Assembly (NCBI RefSeq): GCF_900114035.1
Contig: NZ_FORP01000018.1
Coordinates: 62,001-126,000, forward strand
Origin: Amycolatopsis sacchari
Lineage (GTDB): Bacteria > Actinomycetota > Actinomycetes > Mycobacteriales > Pseudonocardiaceae
DNA: 64,000 nucleotides
Direction of reading: 5' to 3'
In this document: positions 1 to 8,787 of the stretch, piece by piece
Numbering within the stretch: the first letter of the stretch is position 1
Layout: every line of letters begins with the position of its first letter
The notes under the pieces: model-generated
Told to the model about the DNA's origin: nothing
The model's input: the letters and a program-made list of their open reading frames with translations, nothing else
Database searches by the model: none
Translations under genes and position numbers: made by a program

Positions 1-78
1 GAGGCCCGTGACTACGGCTTCGTCGACCACGTGCTGAGCCGGGAGAACCAGCTTCCCTCGCCCAACGGCAGCCACTGA
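1..78 (+). CDS. clpP1: ATP-dependent Clp protease proteolytic subunit ClpP1, C-terminal end (partial)
   Basis: Only the last 25 codons and a TGA stop are inside the window. The peptide [20 protein letters not shown] resembles the end of ClpP, where the segment after the catalytic Asp reads 'A..YG.VD.V'. The gene ends 26 nt before the second clpP, the tandem clpP1-clpP2 layout usual in actinobacteria, where the two proteins form a mixed heptameric-ring peptidase. The catalytic residues lie outside the window, so the assignment rests on this tail and on the neighbour. Confidence 0.85.
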   Translation, partial: EARDYGFVDHVLSRENQLPSPNGSH

Positions 79-104
79 CCGGGCGTGGACAAGGAGACAA
101 GAAA

Positions 105-728
105 ATGAGCAACTTCCAGCTTCCGCAATCCCGGTACATCCTGCCGTCCTACGTCGAGCGCACCAGCTACGGCGTCAAGGAGTCGAACCCGTACAACAAG
201 CTGTACGAGGAGCGGCAGATCATGCTCGGCGTGCAGGTGGACGACGCGTCGGCCAACGACGTGATGGCCCAGCTGCTGCACCTCGAGCACGAGGACCCGG
301 ACCGCGACATCACGATCTACATCAACTCGCCCGGTGGCTCGTTCACCGCGCTGATGGCGATCTACGACACGATGCAGTTCGTGCGCCCGGAGATCCAGAC
401 CGTCGTGCTGGGCCAGGCGGCCTCCGCGGCGGCCGTGCTGCTGGCCGCGGGCACCAAGGGCAAGCGGCTCGCGCTGCCCAACGCCCGCGTGCTGATCCAC
501 CAGCCCGCCACCGAGGGCACGTACGGCCAGGTGTCGGACCTGGAGATCCAGGCCAACGAGATCCAGCGCGTGCGCCGCCTCATGGAGAGCACGCTGGCCA
601 AGCACACCGGCAAGAGCGAGGAAGAGGTCCGCCGCGACGTCGAGCGCGACAAGATCCTCACCGCCGAGCAGGCCAAGGAGTACGGGATCATCGACGAGGT
701 GCTGTCGTACCGCAAGCTCGCCAACTGA
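105..728 (+). CDS. clpP2: ATP-dependent Clp protease proteolytic subunit ClpP2
   Basis: Cytoplasmic serine peptidase subunit that pairs with ClpP1 and is fed by ClpX or ClpC. At 207 residues it has normal family length. The triad is visible as Ser107 (GQAASAAA), His132 (VLIHQPA) and Asp182 (ERDKILTA); the substrate-binding INSPGGS segment is at about 73-79. ATG at 105 follows an AAGGAG ribosome site at 91-96. The gap to clpP1 is 26 nt, so the pair is probably co-transcribed. A strong hairpin follows the stop and separates it from clpX. Confidence 0.97.
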   Translation: MSNFQLPQSRYILPSYVERTSYGVKESNPYNKLYEERQIMLGVQVDDASANDVMAQLLHLEHEDPDRDITIYINSPGGSFTALMAIYDTMQFVRPEIQTVVLGQAASAAAVLLAAGTKGKRLALPNARVLIHQPATEGTYGQVSDLEIQANEIQRVRRLMESTLAKHTGKSEEEVRRDVERDKILTAEQAKEYGIIDEVLSYRKLAN

Positions 729-733
729 ACCAC

Positions 734-779
734 CGGGGGACCGGGCGCGTGTCGGGACGGACGCGTGCCCGGTCCCCCG
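734..779 (+). terminator. Hairpin terminator between clpP2 and clpX
   Basis: A perfect 13-bp stem pairs 734-746 (CGGGGGACCGGGC) with 767-779 around a 20-nt loop that can pair further. It starts 6 nt after the clpP2 stop and lacks a U tract, as is common in high-GC actinobacteria. A TAGGCT hexamer at 782-787 directly behind it could be the -10 element of a separate clpX promoter, giving a leader of about 180 nt. Confidence 0.75.
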
Positions 780-975
780 ATTAGGCTGCGACCGCCGCGG
801 TCGGGAGCGGTGGTCGGGCCTTCCGGGCATTCCCCGGGGACTGATGGTCCTCCCGCACCGGGCTCCGGGCGGGTACCGTCAGAGGCGAGGTTCGCATCCG
901 CTGTCTCGGCGGCGAGGGCAGGTAGACGATCAGGTGCGCCGATCCGGCGCTCCGGAGGGGAACAGGTCAACGGTC

Positions 976-2271
976 ATGGCACGGATCGGCGACGGCGGAG
1001 ACCTGCTGAAGTGTTCTTTCTGCGGGAAGAGCCAGAAACAGGTGAAGAAGCTCATCGCCGGCCCCGGCGTGTACATCTGCGATGAGTGCATCGATCTGTG
1101 CAACGAGATCATCGAGGAAGAGCTGGCCGAAGCCGGCGACGTGAAGCTCGACGAGCTGCCGAAGCCGCTGGACATCCACGAGTTCCTCGACCAGTACGTG
1201 ATCGGCCAGTCGGACGCGAAGCGGACGCTCGCGGTGGCGGTGTACAACCACTACAAGCGCATCCAGTCCGACGACAAGACCGGCCCCAAGGACTCGAAGG
1301 ACGAGCCGGTCGAGCTCGCCAAGTCCAACATCCTGCTGCTGGGCCCCACCGGCTGCGGCAAGACCTACCTCGCGCAGACGCTGGCGAAGATGCTGAACGT
1401 GCCGTTCGCCATCGCCGACGCCACCGCGCTGACCGAGGCCGGGTACGTCGGCGAGGACGTCGAGAACATCCTCCTCAAGCTCATCCAGGCCGCCGACTAC
1501 GACGTGAAGCGCGCCGAGACCGGCATCATCTACATCGACGAGGTCGACAAGATCGCCCGCAAGTCGGAGAACCCGTCGATCACGCGGGACGTCTCGGGCG
1601 AGGGCGTGCAGCAGGCGCTGCTGAAGATCCTGGAGGGCACCACCGCCTCGGTGCCGCCGCAGGGCGGGCGCAAGCACCCGCACCAGGAGTTCATCCAGAT
1701 CGACACGACGAACGTGCTGTTCATCGTGGCCGGTGCCTTCGCGGGCCTGGAGAAGATCATCAACGACCGCATCGGCAAGCGCGGCATCGGGTTCGGCGCG
1801 GACATCCGCACCAGGACCGAGATCGAGGAGAGCGACATCTTCTCCGAGACGATGCCCGAGGACCTGATCAAGTTCGGGCTGATCCCCGAGTTCATCGGCC
1901 GCCTGCCGATCGTGGCGAACGTGACCCACCTCGACAAGGACTCGCTCGTGCGGATCCTGACCGAGCCGCGGAACGCGCTGGTCAAGCAGTACAAGAAGCT
2001 GTTCGAGATGGACAACGTCGAGCTGGAGTTCACGAAGACGGCGCTCGAGGCGATCGCGGACCAGGCGGTGCTGCGCGGCACCGGTGCCCGCGGGCTGCGC
2101 GCCATCATGGAGGAGGTCCTGCAGCCGGTGATGTACGACATCCCGAGCCGCAACGACGTCGCCAAGGTGGTCATCACCGAGCAGACCGTCCGCGAGAACG
2201 TCAACCCGACGATCGTGTCCCGGCAGCCTTCCCGCCGCCGCAGCACCGAGCGCGGCGAGAAGACCGCCTAG
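976..2271 (+). CDS. clpX: ATP-dependent Clp protease ATP-binding subunit ClpX
   Basis: AAA+ unfoldase that recognises and threads substrates into the ClpP1P2 chamber. 431 residues. The N-terminal C4 zinc-binding domain shows Cys13, Cys16, Cys35 and Cys38; Walker A is GPTGCGKT at 123-130, Walker B IYIDEVD near 185-191, the pore loop GYVGED, the ClpP-docking loop within KRGIGFGA, and sensor 2 in GTGARGLR. I start at ATG 976 ([14 protein letters not shown], the family N-terminus); the open frame continues upstream to 844 but that stretch resembles nothing. A GGAGGGG lies 15 nt upstream. A small hairpin follows the stop. Confidence 0.97.
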   Translation: MARIGDGGDLLKCSFCGKSQKQVKKLIAGPGVYICDECIDLCNEIIEEELAEAGDVKLDELPKPLDIHEFLDQYVIGQSDAKRTLAVAVYNHYKRIQSDDKTGPKDSKDEPVELAKSNILLLGPTGCGKTYLAQTLAKMLNVPFAIADATALTEAGYVGEDVENILLKLIQAADYDVKRAETGIIYIDEVDKIARKSENPSITRDVSGEGVQQALLKILEGTTASVPPQGGRKHPHQEFIQIDTTNVLFIVAGAFAGLEKIINDRIGKRGIGFGADIRTRTEIEESDIFSETMPEDLIKFGLIPEFIGRLPIVANVTHLDKDSLVRILTEPRNALVKQYKKLFEMDNVELEFTKTALEAIADQAVLRGTGARGLRAIMEEVLQPVMYDIPSRNDVAKVVITEQTVRENVNPTIVSRQPSRRRSTERGEKTA

Positions 2272-2272
2272 T

Positions 2273-2289
2273 CAGCGGCGGGGCCGCTG
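2273..2289 (+). terminator. Short hairpin after clpX
   Basis: CAGCGGC (2273-2279) pairs with GCCGCTG (2283-2289) across a GGG loop, 2 nt after the clpX stop. No U tract follows, so this is only a possible terminator or mRNA-end stabiliser. Confidence 0.4.
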
Positions 2290-2373
2290 TACTACCCGGG
2301 CGACCGAGAAGAGTCCCGCTTTCGTCGCCGTGGGTAAGGGGCCATTGCCCGAACGGGTCGGGGACGGGGCGGA

Positions 2374-2379
2374 TAAGCT
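2374..2379 (+). promoter_or_regulatory. -10 element (TAAGCT), leaderless promoter
   Basis: TAAGCT fits the actinobacterial TANNNT consensus and ends 6 nt before the ATG at 2386, which puts transcription start at or next to the start codon. No ribosome-binding site precedes the gene, in line with a leaderless mRNA. Confidence 0.55.
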
Positions 2380-2385
2380 ACGCGA

Positions 2386-2787
2386 ATGAGCGTCGAGGGG
2401 GCAGGTCCCGCTCAGGGGACCGAAACCGCCACGACCGGTACCGCGGACACGGAAACCGTCGTCCCGGAGGGCCGGGGCGATGTGCGTGGGATCAGCGATC
2501 TGACGTACCGGATCATCACGCCGTACCTGAGCCACCGGCACGTGCACCGCGGCGTCCTGGTGGTGCTGATCGCCCTCACCGCCGTGTGCCTGGTCGCCAC
2601 GCTCGTGCGCCTGTCCCCGCTGCCGCTGCTGCCGGTCCCGCTGTTCGTCGCGGGCTGGTTCACGCTCCGCAAGGTCCGCGCCACCACCGACGACGACCGC
2701 CGCCTGCTGTTCTGGTCGTCCCTGACCCTGGCCGCCATCTTCGTCGGCTTCTGGGCCCTGTCCCGCGTGTCCAGCTGGATGCACTAG
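2386..2787 (+). CDS. Small integral membrane protein of unknown function
   Basis: 133 residues. I do not recognise a named family. The first 45 residues are polar and Thr/Gly/Glu-rich; three hydrophobic stretches follow, at about 56-77 (VLVVLIALTAVCLVATLV), 80-93 (PLLPVPLFVAGWF) and 108-128 (FWSSLTLAAIFVGFWALS), separated by short basic loops (LRKVRATTDDDRR). This predicts a cytosolic N-terminus and a three-helix inner-membrane protein. The gene follows clpX but has its own predicted leaderless promoter, so it need not belong to the Clp operon. Codon use matches its neighbours. Confidence 0.7.
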   Translation: MSVEGAGPAQGTETATTGTADTETVVPEGRGDVRGISDLTYRIITPYLSHRHVHRGVLVVLIALTAVCLVATLVRLSPLPLLPVPLFVAGWFTLRKVRATTDDDRRLLFWSSLTLAAIFVGFWALSRVSSWMH

Positions 2788-2827
2788 CGCCGCATCAGAA
2801 AGCCTTCCCCCCGCGGGTTCCCGCTCA

Positions 2828-3325
2828 TCACGGCAGGCGGGCGTGTTCGGCCCGGCTGGCGGAGATCCGCTGACGCGCGAGCGCGCGGGCCTGCTTGGTG
2901 TCGTTGCCGGTGAGCCGGGCGAGGATGGTTGCCAGCGGCCTGATCCGGCCCCAGCCGCCCCAGTGACCCTCGGGGATTTCGGTGGGGAACACCCAGATCC
3001 GGCTGGCGTCACGCGGCCAGGCGCCGTTTTCCGCGTCGAGGATCGCCTCGGTGACCTCGGCGATGACGTTCGCACGCTGCTGCTCGTCGAGCTGCCCCTC
3101 GGGGACGGACGGGACGATCTTGTAGCGCGGTGCGCCCGCGGGTTGACCGCCGACGTAGACGCCGGCGGGCCGGTGCAGCCAGAGCCAGGAGACGGAACGG
3201 CTCACCGGGTCGGCGGGGTCGAACCCCTCGTTGCGGATGAGGATCTCGGTGATGCGGTTCAGCAGCGCCGCCTCGGCGTCCGGCTGGAGCGCACCCTCGG
3301 GGATGTAGACGTCGAGCATGGGCAC
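2828..3325 (-). CDS. Tautomerase family protein (4-oxalocrotonate tautomerase-like)
   Basis: 165 residues with two similar halves, as in longer tautomerase-superfamily members. The protein begins MPMLDVYIPEG: this superfamily uses the N-terminal proline exposed after Met removal as general base. That requirement decides the start. GTG at 3325 gives Pro at position 2, whereas the internal ATG two codons on would lose it. An AAGGAGG site (3332-3338) lies 6 nt upstream and agrees. It is transcribed divergently from an HxlR regulator with shared repeats between them, so it is probably the regulator's target. The substrate is unknown. Confidence 0.75.
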   Translation of the reverse strand: MPMLDVYIPEGALQPDAEAALLNRITEILIRNEGFDPADPVSRSVSWLWLHRPAGVYVGGQPAGAPRYKIVPSVPEGQLDEQQRANVIAEVTEAILDAENGAWPRDASRIWVFPTEIPEGHWGGWGRIRPLATILARLTGNDTKQARALARQRISASRAEHARLP

Positions 3326-3337
3326 GGTCGGCCTCCT

Positions 3338-3401
3338 TGTAAGTTCAGTTCTTAAACTCAGGCCGGAGCCTACAAGTGCTCAGTACAACTTGTAAACTCA
3401 G
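3338..3401. promoter_or_regulatory. Candidate HxlR operator: three related 11-mers
   Basis: The divergent tautomerase/hxlR gap holds TGTAAGTTCAG (3338-3348), CTTAAACTCAG (3351-3361) and TGTAAACTCAG (3391-3401). The last two share TAAACTCAG exactly, 40 bp apart, or about four helical turns. The third copy sits 5 bp before the hxlR -10 element. Binding by the adjacent regulator is inference. Confidence 0.5.
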
Positions 3402-3406
3402 ATGGG

Positions 3407-3412
3407 TACACT
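3407..3412 (+). promoter_or_regulatory. -10 element (TACACT) of hxlR, leaderless
   Basis: TACACT followed by 6 nt and the ATG at 3419. No ribosome-binding site is present, so transcription probably begins at the start codon. Confidence 0.6.
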
Positions 3413-3418
3413 CGCCCC

Positions 3419-3910
3419 ATGGAGACGCGGCGGATCGACCCGGTGAACTGCTCGGTGGCGCGCGCACTCTCGGTGGTGGGGGAGCGCTGGTCTCTGCTGA
3501 TCGTCCGTGAAGCGCTGGACGGCGCGCGCCGGTTCGGCGAGTTCCACTCCCGCCTCGGGATCGCCAAGAACCTCCTGGCGACCCGGCTCGAAACCCTGGT
3601 GACCGCGGGAGTGATGCGGCGCGTGCCCTACCAGGACCCCGGGGACCGGCGGCGCTTCGCCTACGAGCTCACCGAGCAGGGCCTGGCGTTGCGCCCCACG
3701 CTCGTGGCGCTCCTGGAATGGGGCGACAGGTACCTCGCCGACCCGCAGGGCCCGTCGGTCATCGTCCGGCACCGGCCCGCCGACGGTGCGAGCTCCTGCG
3801 ACGAGCCGGTCAAGATCGTCCTCGAATGCGCTGCGGGGCACAGCCACCTCGCCCCGGAGGACATCAGCCGCACGCCAGGGCCGGGCGCGCGCTTCGTGGA
3901 AAGCTCCTGA
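3419..3910 (+). CDS. HxlR family winged-helix transcriptional regulator
   Basis: 163 residues. The N-terminal 110 residues carry the HxlR pattern: a conserved Cys near the start (PVNCSVARAL, Cys11), VVGERWSLLIVREAL, then FGEFHSRLGIAKNLLATRLETLVTAGVMRRVPY for the recognition helix and wing. The last 50 residues include three more Cys (SSCDEP, LECAAG) and could be a small metal or redox module, though no clear motif is visible. HxlR proteins usually regulate a divergent neighbour, here the tautomerase, in response to reactive electrophiles or a thiol switch; that role is inferred. Confidence 0.85.
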   Translation: METRRIDPVNCSVARALSVVGERWSLLIVREALDGARRFGEFHSRLGIAKNLLATRLETLVTAGVMRRVPYQDPGDRRRFAYELTEQGLALRPTLVALLEWGDRYLADPQGPSVIVRHRPADGASSCDEPVKIVLECAAGHSHLAPEDISRTPGPGARFVESS

Positions 3911-4023
3911 GCATCGTCCCGGACTATGCTGATCGACAGTGGCTGACCGGTGACGGTCAGCCGCGCCAGGGTCCACGCCATCGAGTCACCCGAGCACCTC
4001 AAGCCCGAAACGGTCCAGCACAG

Positions 4024-4917
4024 CTAGACCAGGGGTACGTGCCGCCCGAGGAAGCCGATCACGCTGGGCACCACGGTGCGGTTGAACGAGTCGCCGTGCT
4101 TGCCGCGTGCCGTGAACGCGACGGCGGGGTGCGTCGCCGCGATGAACTTCCGCACGCCCTCGATGAACGGGTCCTCGGTGCCGCACCACACGCCGGTCGG
4201 CACGCTGCCGGTCGCCGTGAGGTGCTTCAGCGGGTCCATCGACGCCCAGTCGGCGGCGTCGCGGAACGCGCCGCGCTTGGCCATCTCCGGCCAGGACAGG
4301 ATGAGCGCCGGGGCGAGCAACGCCAGCGCGTCCAGCGGCTGGCGCCGCTCGGCCCGGCGCCGCGCGTACAGCAGCCCGCCGAACCCGCCCATCGACATCC
4401 CCAGCACCGCGAACGGCCGCCCGGCCGCGCCGCCCAGACCACGGCGGCGCAGCCACTGCGGCACCTCGTCCAGCAGCATCCGCATCGGGTCGTCGCCCGG
4501 GTGGTGCTGGTGCCAGTAGTTGTCCCCGCCGTCGACCGCGACCAACCCGAACGGCGGCACCGAACGCCGCGCGACGCGGCCGGCCAGCTCGTTGAGGGTG
4601 CCCGTCGGCGCGGCGGTGCGGGCGCGGCCGTGCAGGCCGTGCAGCACCAGCACCATCGGCAGGTCCCGCGGCGGCGACTTGCTCGGCAGCAACGTCACGA
4701 AGTCGACCTCACGACCGCGCGCGGCCGACCAGACGCGCTCCACCCGCGCGAACCCCAGCTGGCTCACCGGGGTCGAGGACGTCACGCCGAGCGCCCGCTG
4801 CACCGCCTCGTCCACGGGCAGCACGCCGGTCGCGGTACCGGCGGTGAACGCGGCCACGCCCAGCCCGGAGGCGCCGGCGATCAAGAGCGATCGGCGGCTG
4901 AAGCGCAGTCTGTCCAC
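4024..4917 (-). CDS. Exported alpha/beta-hydrolase esterase with Tat-type signal
   Basis: 297 residues from the GTG at 4917. The N-terminus reads RLRFSRRSLLIAGASGLGVAA, a twin-arginine signal followed by a hydrophobic core and a likely cleavage site near residue 26. The mature part has VLVLHGLHG (oxyanion strand), the nucleophile elbow GMSMGGFGG, an acid in GTEDPF and the catalytic His in GKHGDSF, as in the esterase-D/antigen-85-like group of secreted acyl hydrolases. A TTG at 4929 is in frame but overlaps a TACGCT -10-like hexamer (4929-4934), so I prefer GTG 4917. The substrate is unknown. It lies 38 nt after fdhD on the same strand. Confidence 0.8.
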   Translation of the reverse strand: MDRLRFSRRSLLIAGASGLGVAAFTAGTATGVLPVDEAVQRALGVTSSTPVSQLGFARVERVWSAARGREVDFVTLLPSKSPPRDLPMVLVLHGLHGRARTAAPTGTLNELAGRVARRSVPPFGLVAVDGGDNYWHQHHPGDDPMRMLLDEVPQWLRRRGLGGAAGRPFAVLGMSMGGFGGLLYARRRAERRQPLDALALLAPALILSWPEMAKRGAFRDAADWASMDPLKHLTATGSVPTGVWCGTEDPFIEGVRKFIAATHPAVAFTARGKHGDSFNRTVVPSVIGFLGRHVPLV

Positions 4918-4955
4918 CGGACCATTCAAGCGTATGCACGGGCCCCGGAAAACGG

Positions 4956-5798
4956 TCAGGACGCGGCGGCGGCCTTTTCGAGCACGCGCTGTTCCCCGGT
5001 GTAGAGGTTCATGCTCGCGCCGCGCAGGAAGCCGACGAGCGTCATGCCGTTCTCCTCGGCCAGCTCGACCGCCAGCGACGACGGTGCCGACACCGCCGCC
5101 AGCAGCGGGATCCCGGCCATCGCGGCCTTCTGCACCAGCTCGAACGAGGCCCGCCCGGACACCAGCAGCCCGGTGTCGCCGAGCGGCACCCGGCCCGCCA
5201 GCAGCGCCCAGCCCAGCACCTTGTCCACGGCGTTGTGCCTGCCCACGTCCTCACGGACCGCGAGCAGGGTGCCGTCGGCGGTGAACAGGCCAGCCGCATG
5301 CAGCCCGCCCGTGCTCGCGAAGACCTTCTGCTGCTCGCGCAGCGCGTCCGGCAGCTTCGCCAGGACCTCCGGCGTGACCGCGAACGGGGACTGCCCCGGC
5401 GCGAACCGCGTCTTGAGCTTGACCGCGTCGAGCGCCGCCTTCCCGCACACGCCGCACGAGGACGTGGTGTAGAAGTTGCGCTCCACCCCGGTCTCCGGCG
5501 GCGCCACGCCCTCGGCGAGCGTCACGTCCAGCACGTTGTAGGTGTTGCGGCCCTGATCGTCGACACCGTCGCAGTAGCGCGCGGCGAAGACGTCGTCCGG
5601 CGAGCCGAGCACCCCCTCGGACAGCAGGAAGCCGTGGGCGAGTTCGACGTCGTGCCCGGGGGTGCGCATGGTCACCGCGAGCGCCTTCCCGCCGACGCGG
5701 ATCTCCAGCGGTTCCTCGGCGGCGAGCGAATCCGGCCGCCGCCGCTGCCCCGTCTCGGACAGCACCCGCACCGGCCGCCGCACGGTCACCCTGCCCAT
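4956..5798 (-). CDS. fdhD: Formate dehydrogenase accessory sulfurtransferase FdhD
   Basis: 280 residues. FdhD moves sulfur from a cysteine desulfurase to the molybdenum cofactor of formate dehydrogenase. The paired active-site cysteines are in SCGVCGK (Cys115 and Cys118), and the family segments [20 protein letters not shown] and [16 protein letters not shown] are clear. I start at ATG 5798 (MGRVTVRR), which has a GGGGAG site 10 nt upstream; the frame extends 13 codons further without family similarity. It is divergent from an OFA transporter, and an FdhF-like molybdoenzyme follows 4 kb away, so the three may serve formate oxidation. Confidence 0.93.
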   Translation of the reverse strand: MGRVTVRRPVRVLSETGQRRRPDSLAAEEPLEIRVGGKALAVTMRTPGHDVELAHGFLLSEGVLGSPDDVFAARYCDGVDDQGRNTYNVLDVTLAEGVAPPETGVERNFYTTSSCGVCGKAALDAVKLKTRFAPGQSPFAVTPEVLAKLPDALREQQKVFASTGGLHAAGLFTADGTLLAVREDVGRHNAVDKVLGWALLAGRVPLGDTGLLVSGRASFELVQKAAMAGIPLLAAVSAPSSLAVELAEENGMTLVGFLRGASMNLYTGEQRVLEKAAAAS

Positions 5799-5905
5799 GG
5801 TCGTCACTCCCCGCCGCTCTGCCCGAAAGTTCCACAACCCGTTGGTGCGGCGACACGCTTTCGGTACTAGATTGCTGTCACCATCCAGCCTAGGGGAGCA
5901 GCACT

Positions 5906-7273
5906 GTGGCCGTCACTTTCCTGGACCGTTCCCACACGGTCGCGCCCGCCAACTGGAGTCGCTGGCTGATCCCGCCCGCCGCGTTGTCGGTGCACCTGTC
6001 CATCGGGCAGGCCTACGCGTGGAGCGTGTTCAAGCCGCCGCTGGAGAAGGCGCTGCACCTGTCGGGCACGCTCAGCGCGCTGCCGTTCCAGCTGGGCATC
6101 GTCATGCTGGGGCTGTCGGCGGCGTTCGGCGGCACGCTCGTCGAGCGCAACGGCCCGCGCTGGGCGATGTTCGTGTCGATGACGTGCTTCTCGACCGGGT
6201 TCCTGATCTCGGCGCTGGGGGCGGCGACGTCGCAGTACTGGCTCGTGGTGCTGGGTTACGGGCTGGTCGGCGGCATCGGGCTCGGGATCGGCTACATCTC
6301 GCCGGTGTCGACGCTGATCAAGTGGTTCCCCGACCGGCCGGGCATGGCGACGGGGATCGCGATCATGGGCTTCGGCGGTGGCGCGCTCATCGCGTCGCCG
6401 TGGTCGAGCCAGATGCTGGAGACGTTCGGCAGCACGCCGGGCGGTATCGGCGCGGCGTTCCTCGTGCACGGGCTGGTGTACGCGGTGTTCATGTCGCTGG
6501 GCGTGTTCCTGATCCGCGTGCCCGCGGACGACTGGAAGCCGAAGGGCTGGGAGCGGCCGAAGGCGAACGGCAACGCGCTGATCACGACGGCGAACGTCTC
6601 GGCGGCGAACGCGATCAAGACACCGCAGTTCTGGTGCCTGTGGATCGTGCTGTGCTTCAACGTGACCGCGGGCATCGGCATCCTGGAGAAGGCGTCGCCG
6701 ATGATCACCGACTTCTTCCGCGGCACGTCGGTGCCGGTGGGCGCGGCGGCCGCGGCCGGGTTCGTGGCGCTGCTGTCGCTGACGAACATGCTGGGCCGGT
6801 TCGTGTGGTCGTCCACGTCGGACCTGGTGGGGCGCAAGAACATCTACCGCGGCTACCTCGGGATCGGCGCGGTGCTGTACCTGGTCATCGCGCTGACGGG
6901 GAACTCGTCGAAGGTCGTGTTCATCCTGTGCGCGATGGTGATCCTGTCGTTCTACGGCGCGGGTTTCGCGACGCTGCCCGCGTACCTCAAGGACCTGTTC
7001 GGCACGTACCAGGTGGGCGCCATCCACGGGCGGCTGCTGACCGCGTGGTCGGTGGCGGGCGTCGTCGGCCCGCTCATCGTCAACGCGATCGCGGACAGCG
7101 AGAAGCAGGCGGGCAAGCAGGGGCCGGACCTGTACACGACGTCGTTCTACATCATGATCGCGCTGCTGGTCGTGGGCTTCGTGGCCAACGAGTTCGTGCG
7201 GCCGGTGAAGGAGAAGTACCACGAGCCGGCGGCGGGGCGGCCGGGCGTGCCCGCGGGGAAGGAAGCGGAATGA
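5906..7273 (+). CDS. OFA family MFS transporter (oxalate/formate antiporter type)
   Basis: 455 residues, about 12 transmembrane helices. OFA hallmarks are seen: [15 protein letters not shown] in helix 1, [61 protein letters not shown], and [34 protein letters not shown] at 5906 has an AGGGGAG site 9 nt upstream. It is divergent from fdhD and overlaps a 38-residue partner gene by 4 nt, so formate or oxalate exchange is plausible, although many OFA members carry other carboxylates. Confidence 0.88.
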   Translation: MAVTFLDRSHTVAPANWSRWLIPPAALSVHLSIGQAYAWSVFKPPLEKALHLSGTLSALPFQLGIVMLGLSAAFGGTLVERNGPRWAMFVSMTCFSTGFLISALGAATSQYWLVVLGYGLVGGIGLGIGYISPVSTLIKWFPDRPGMATGIAIMGFGGGALIASPWSSQMLETFGSTPGGIGAAFLVHGLVYAVFMSLGVFLIRVPADDWKPKGWERPKANGNALITTANVSAANAIKTPQFWCLWIVLCFNVTAGIGILEKASPMITDFFRGTSVPVGAAAAAGFVALLSLTNMLGRFVWSSTSDLVGRKNIYRGYLGIGAVLYLVIALTGNSSKVVFILCAMVILSFYGAGFATLPAYLKDLFGTYQVGAIHGRLLTAWSVAGVVGPLIVNAIADSEKQAGKQGPDLYTTSFYIMIALLVVGFVANEFVRPVKEKYHEPAAGRPGVPAGKEAE

Positions 7274-7386
7274 ACGAGGGCAGGCGTCCGTGGCTGTTGA
7301 CCCTGGCGTGGCTGTGGGTCGGGCTGCCGTTCGCGTACGGGGTCTACGAGCTGATCCGCAAGGTGGTCCAGCTCTTCGGGGGCTGA
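7270..7386 (+). CDS. MFS transporter small subunit (single-helix partner of OFA transporter)
   Basis: A 38-residue gene whose ATG overlaps the transporter stop (ATGA), so translation is coupled. It starts [20 protein letters not shown], contains one hydrophobic helix at about 8-26, and ends in an amphipathic LIRKVVQLFGG tail. Proteins of this size immediately after OFA-type MFS genes are annotated in databases as 'MFS transporter small subunit'; the length, position and W/P-rich helix fit that family. How it helps the transporter is not known to me. Confidence 0.75.
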   Translation: MNEGRRPWLLTLAWLWVGLPFAYGVYELIRKVVQLFGG

Positions 7387-7617
7387 GTTCCCCGGGGTTT
7401 CGGGGGGCCGAGGCCGGTGGCCTGGCGAAACCGGGCGCCCGGGCGGTTACTTGGGTGGCCGGGCTGGGGTTTTCGGCGGTGGACGCCGGGCGCTCGGGCG
7501 GTGGTCGGCGGCAGGCGGGGCGGCTTCTGTCGGCGGAGTTCGGTTTCCCGGACCACGCCCACTCTGGTTGCCCAGGAAACCGGCGGCGGTCCCGTGAAGG
7601 ATTCGCGTCTGGCGCCC

Positions 7618-8298
7618 TCAGCCCTTCGACCCCGCTGATTGCCTCCTTGGGGGCCGCGCCAGCTTCTCGACCAGTGCCCGGCGGGCTGAGTGCACGTGTT
7701 CCTCCGCCACCTCCGCGAGCCGGGCGGTGTCGCGGGCGCGGATGAGCTTCGCGAGTTCCCGGTGTTCGCCCCAGGCGGCGGCGCGGTACCGGTCGTGGCC
7801 GAGGCGCACGCGGTGGGACTGGAACAGCCGCACCTGCGAACGCACCGCTCGCCACGCGTCGAGCAGCCGCCGGTTGCCTGCCGCGTCGTAGATCCTCTCG
7901 TGGAACTCCAGGTCCAGCGCCAGCATCCGCATCCCGTCGGTCTCCCTGACCATCCGGTCCACCAGGCGGTCCAGCTCGTCGAGCTGCTCGGGCGTGGCGC
8001 GCTCCGCTGCGGTGACCGAGGCGAGCCGGTCCAGGGCCGCCCGCACGGCGTACACCTCCTCGACGTCGGCCTCGGTCAGCCCGATGACGTGGGTGCCCTT
8101 GTGCCACACGCTCTGCACGAGCCCCTCACGCTCCAGCACCGCCAGCCCTTCACGCACCGAACCGCGGCTGACCTGCAGCAGCGCCGCGAGCTCCACCTCG
8201 CGCAGCGCGCTGCCGGGGGTGATCCGCCCCCCGAAGATCTCCTCACGGATGCGGTCGGCCGCCTCGCCCGCGAGACCCCGCCGCTGAACCGGTTCCAT
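7618..8298 (-). CDS. GntR family transcriptional regulator (FadR/FCD subfamily)
   Basis: 226 residues. An N-terminal winged helix spans about 8-70 (EEIFGGRITPGSALREVELAALLQVSRGSVREGLAVLEREGLV) and an FCD effector domain with metal-ligand-type residues follows (LDLEFHERIYDAAGNRRL, EHRELAKLI, EEHVHSARRAL). Of two in-frame ATGs, 8322 and 8298, I choose 8298: a TTGACC/CAACAT promoter (18-nt spacer) ends 6 nt before it, predicting a leaderless mRNA. Both ATGs sit at the ends of a 12+2+12 palindrome, so the protein probably represses itself and the divergent VOC/SDR operon. Confidence 0.88.
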   Translation of the reverse strand: MEPVQRRGLAGEAADRIREEIFGGRITPGSALREVELAALLQVSRGSVREGLAVLEREGLVQSVWHKGTHVIGLTEADVEEVYAVRAALDRLASVTAAERATPEQLDELDRLVDRMVRETDGMRMLALDLEFHERIYDAAGNRRLLDAWRAVRSQVRLFQSHRVRLGHDRYRAAAWGEHRELAKLIRARDTARLAEVAEEHVHSARRALVEKLARPPRRQSAGSKG

Positions 8299-8322
8299 GT
8301 CCGAATGTTGACATTCGGACAT
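8297..8322. promoter_or_regulatory. Palindromic operator between gntR and VOC gene
   Basis: ATGTCCGAATGT (8297-8308) and ACATTCGGACAT (8311-8322) are exact reverse complements separated by TG. The centre supplies TTGACA (8308-8313), a consensus -35 for the rightward VOC/SDR operon, with CAAGCT 18 nt downstream as a weak -10. On the other strand CAACAT (8305-8310) is a -10 for gntR. One bound dimer would therefore block both promoters. Confidence 0.7.
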
Positions 8323-8367
8323 CCGGAAGGTCAAGCTGAGGACAAGCCGACCTGAGGAGCAGCCGAA

Positions 8368-8787
8368 ATGACCCGACCCGGATTCCACCTCGCCATCCCG
8401 GTGGACGACCTGGCACGTGCCCGCGAGTTCTACGGCGGCGTGCTCGGCCTGCCCGAGGGGCGGTCGGACACGGCGTGGGTGGACTGGAACTTCCACGGGC
8501 ACCAGGTGGTGACGCACGTCGTCCCCGGCGCCCGCACCGAATCGGGCCGCAACCCCGTCGACGGGCACGACGTGCCGGTGCCGCACTTCGGGCTGATCCT
8601 GTCCGTCGAGGACTTCCACGAGCTCGCCGACAAGCTGCGCGCCGCGGGCACCGAGTTCGTCATCGAGCCCTACCAGCGGTTCGCGGGCGAGCCGGGGGAG
8701 CAGTGGACGATGTTCCTGCACGACCCGGCGGGCAACGCGCTGGAGTTCAAGGCGTTCCGCGACGAGTCCCAGCTGTTCGCCAAATGA
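8368..8787 (+). CDS. VOC superfamily protein (glyoxalase/dioxygenase fold)
   Basis: 139 residues, the usual length of a single two-module VOC protein. Each half has the betaalphabetabetabeta pattern: [26 protein letters not shown], and [25 protein letters not shown] with [14 protein letters not shown] at the end. His7, His in QVVTHVV and Glu in ALEFKAF are at the positions of metal ligands in this superfamily. A TGAGGAG site precedes the ATG. The next gene overlaps by 4 nt. The substrate cannot be read from the sequence; enzyme plus SDR plus FadR-like regulator suggests catabolism of a small acid or aldehyde. Confidence 0.8.
   Translation: MTRPGFHLAIPVDDLARAREFYGGVLGLPEGRSDTAWVDWNFHGHQVVTHVVPGARTESGRNPVDGHDVPVPHFGLILSVEDFHELADKLRAAGTEFVIEPYQRFAGEPGEQWTMFLHDPAGNALEFKAFRDESQLFAK

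Noticed and set aside
5867-8107. Long open frame antisense to the OFA transporter and gntR region
   Set aside because: Arg/Pro/His-rich shadow of real genes with no start signal or recognisable domain.
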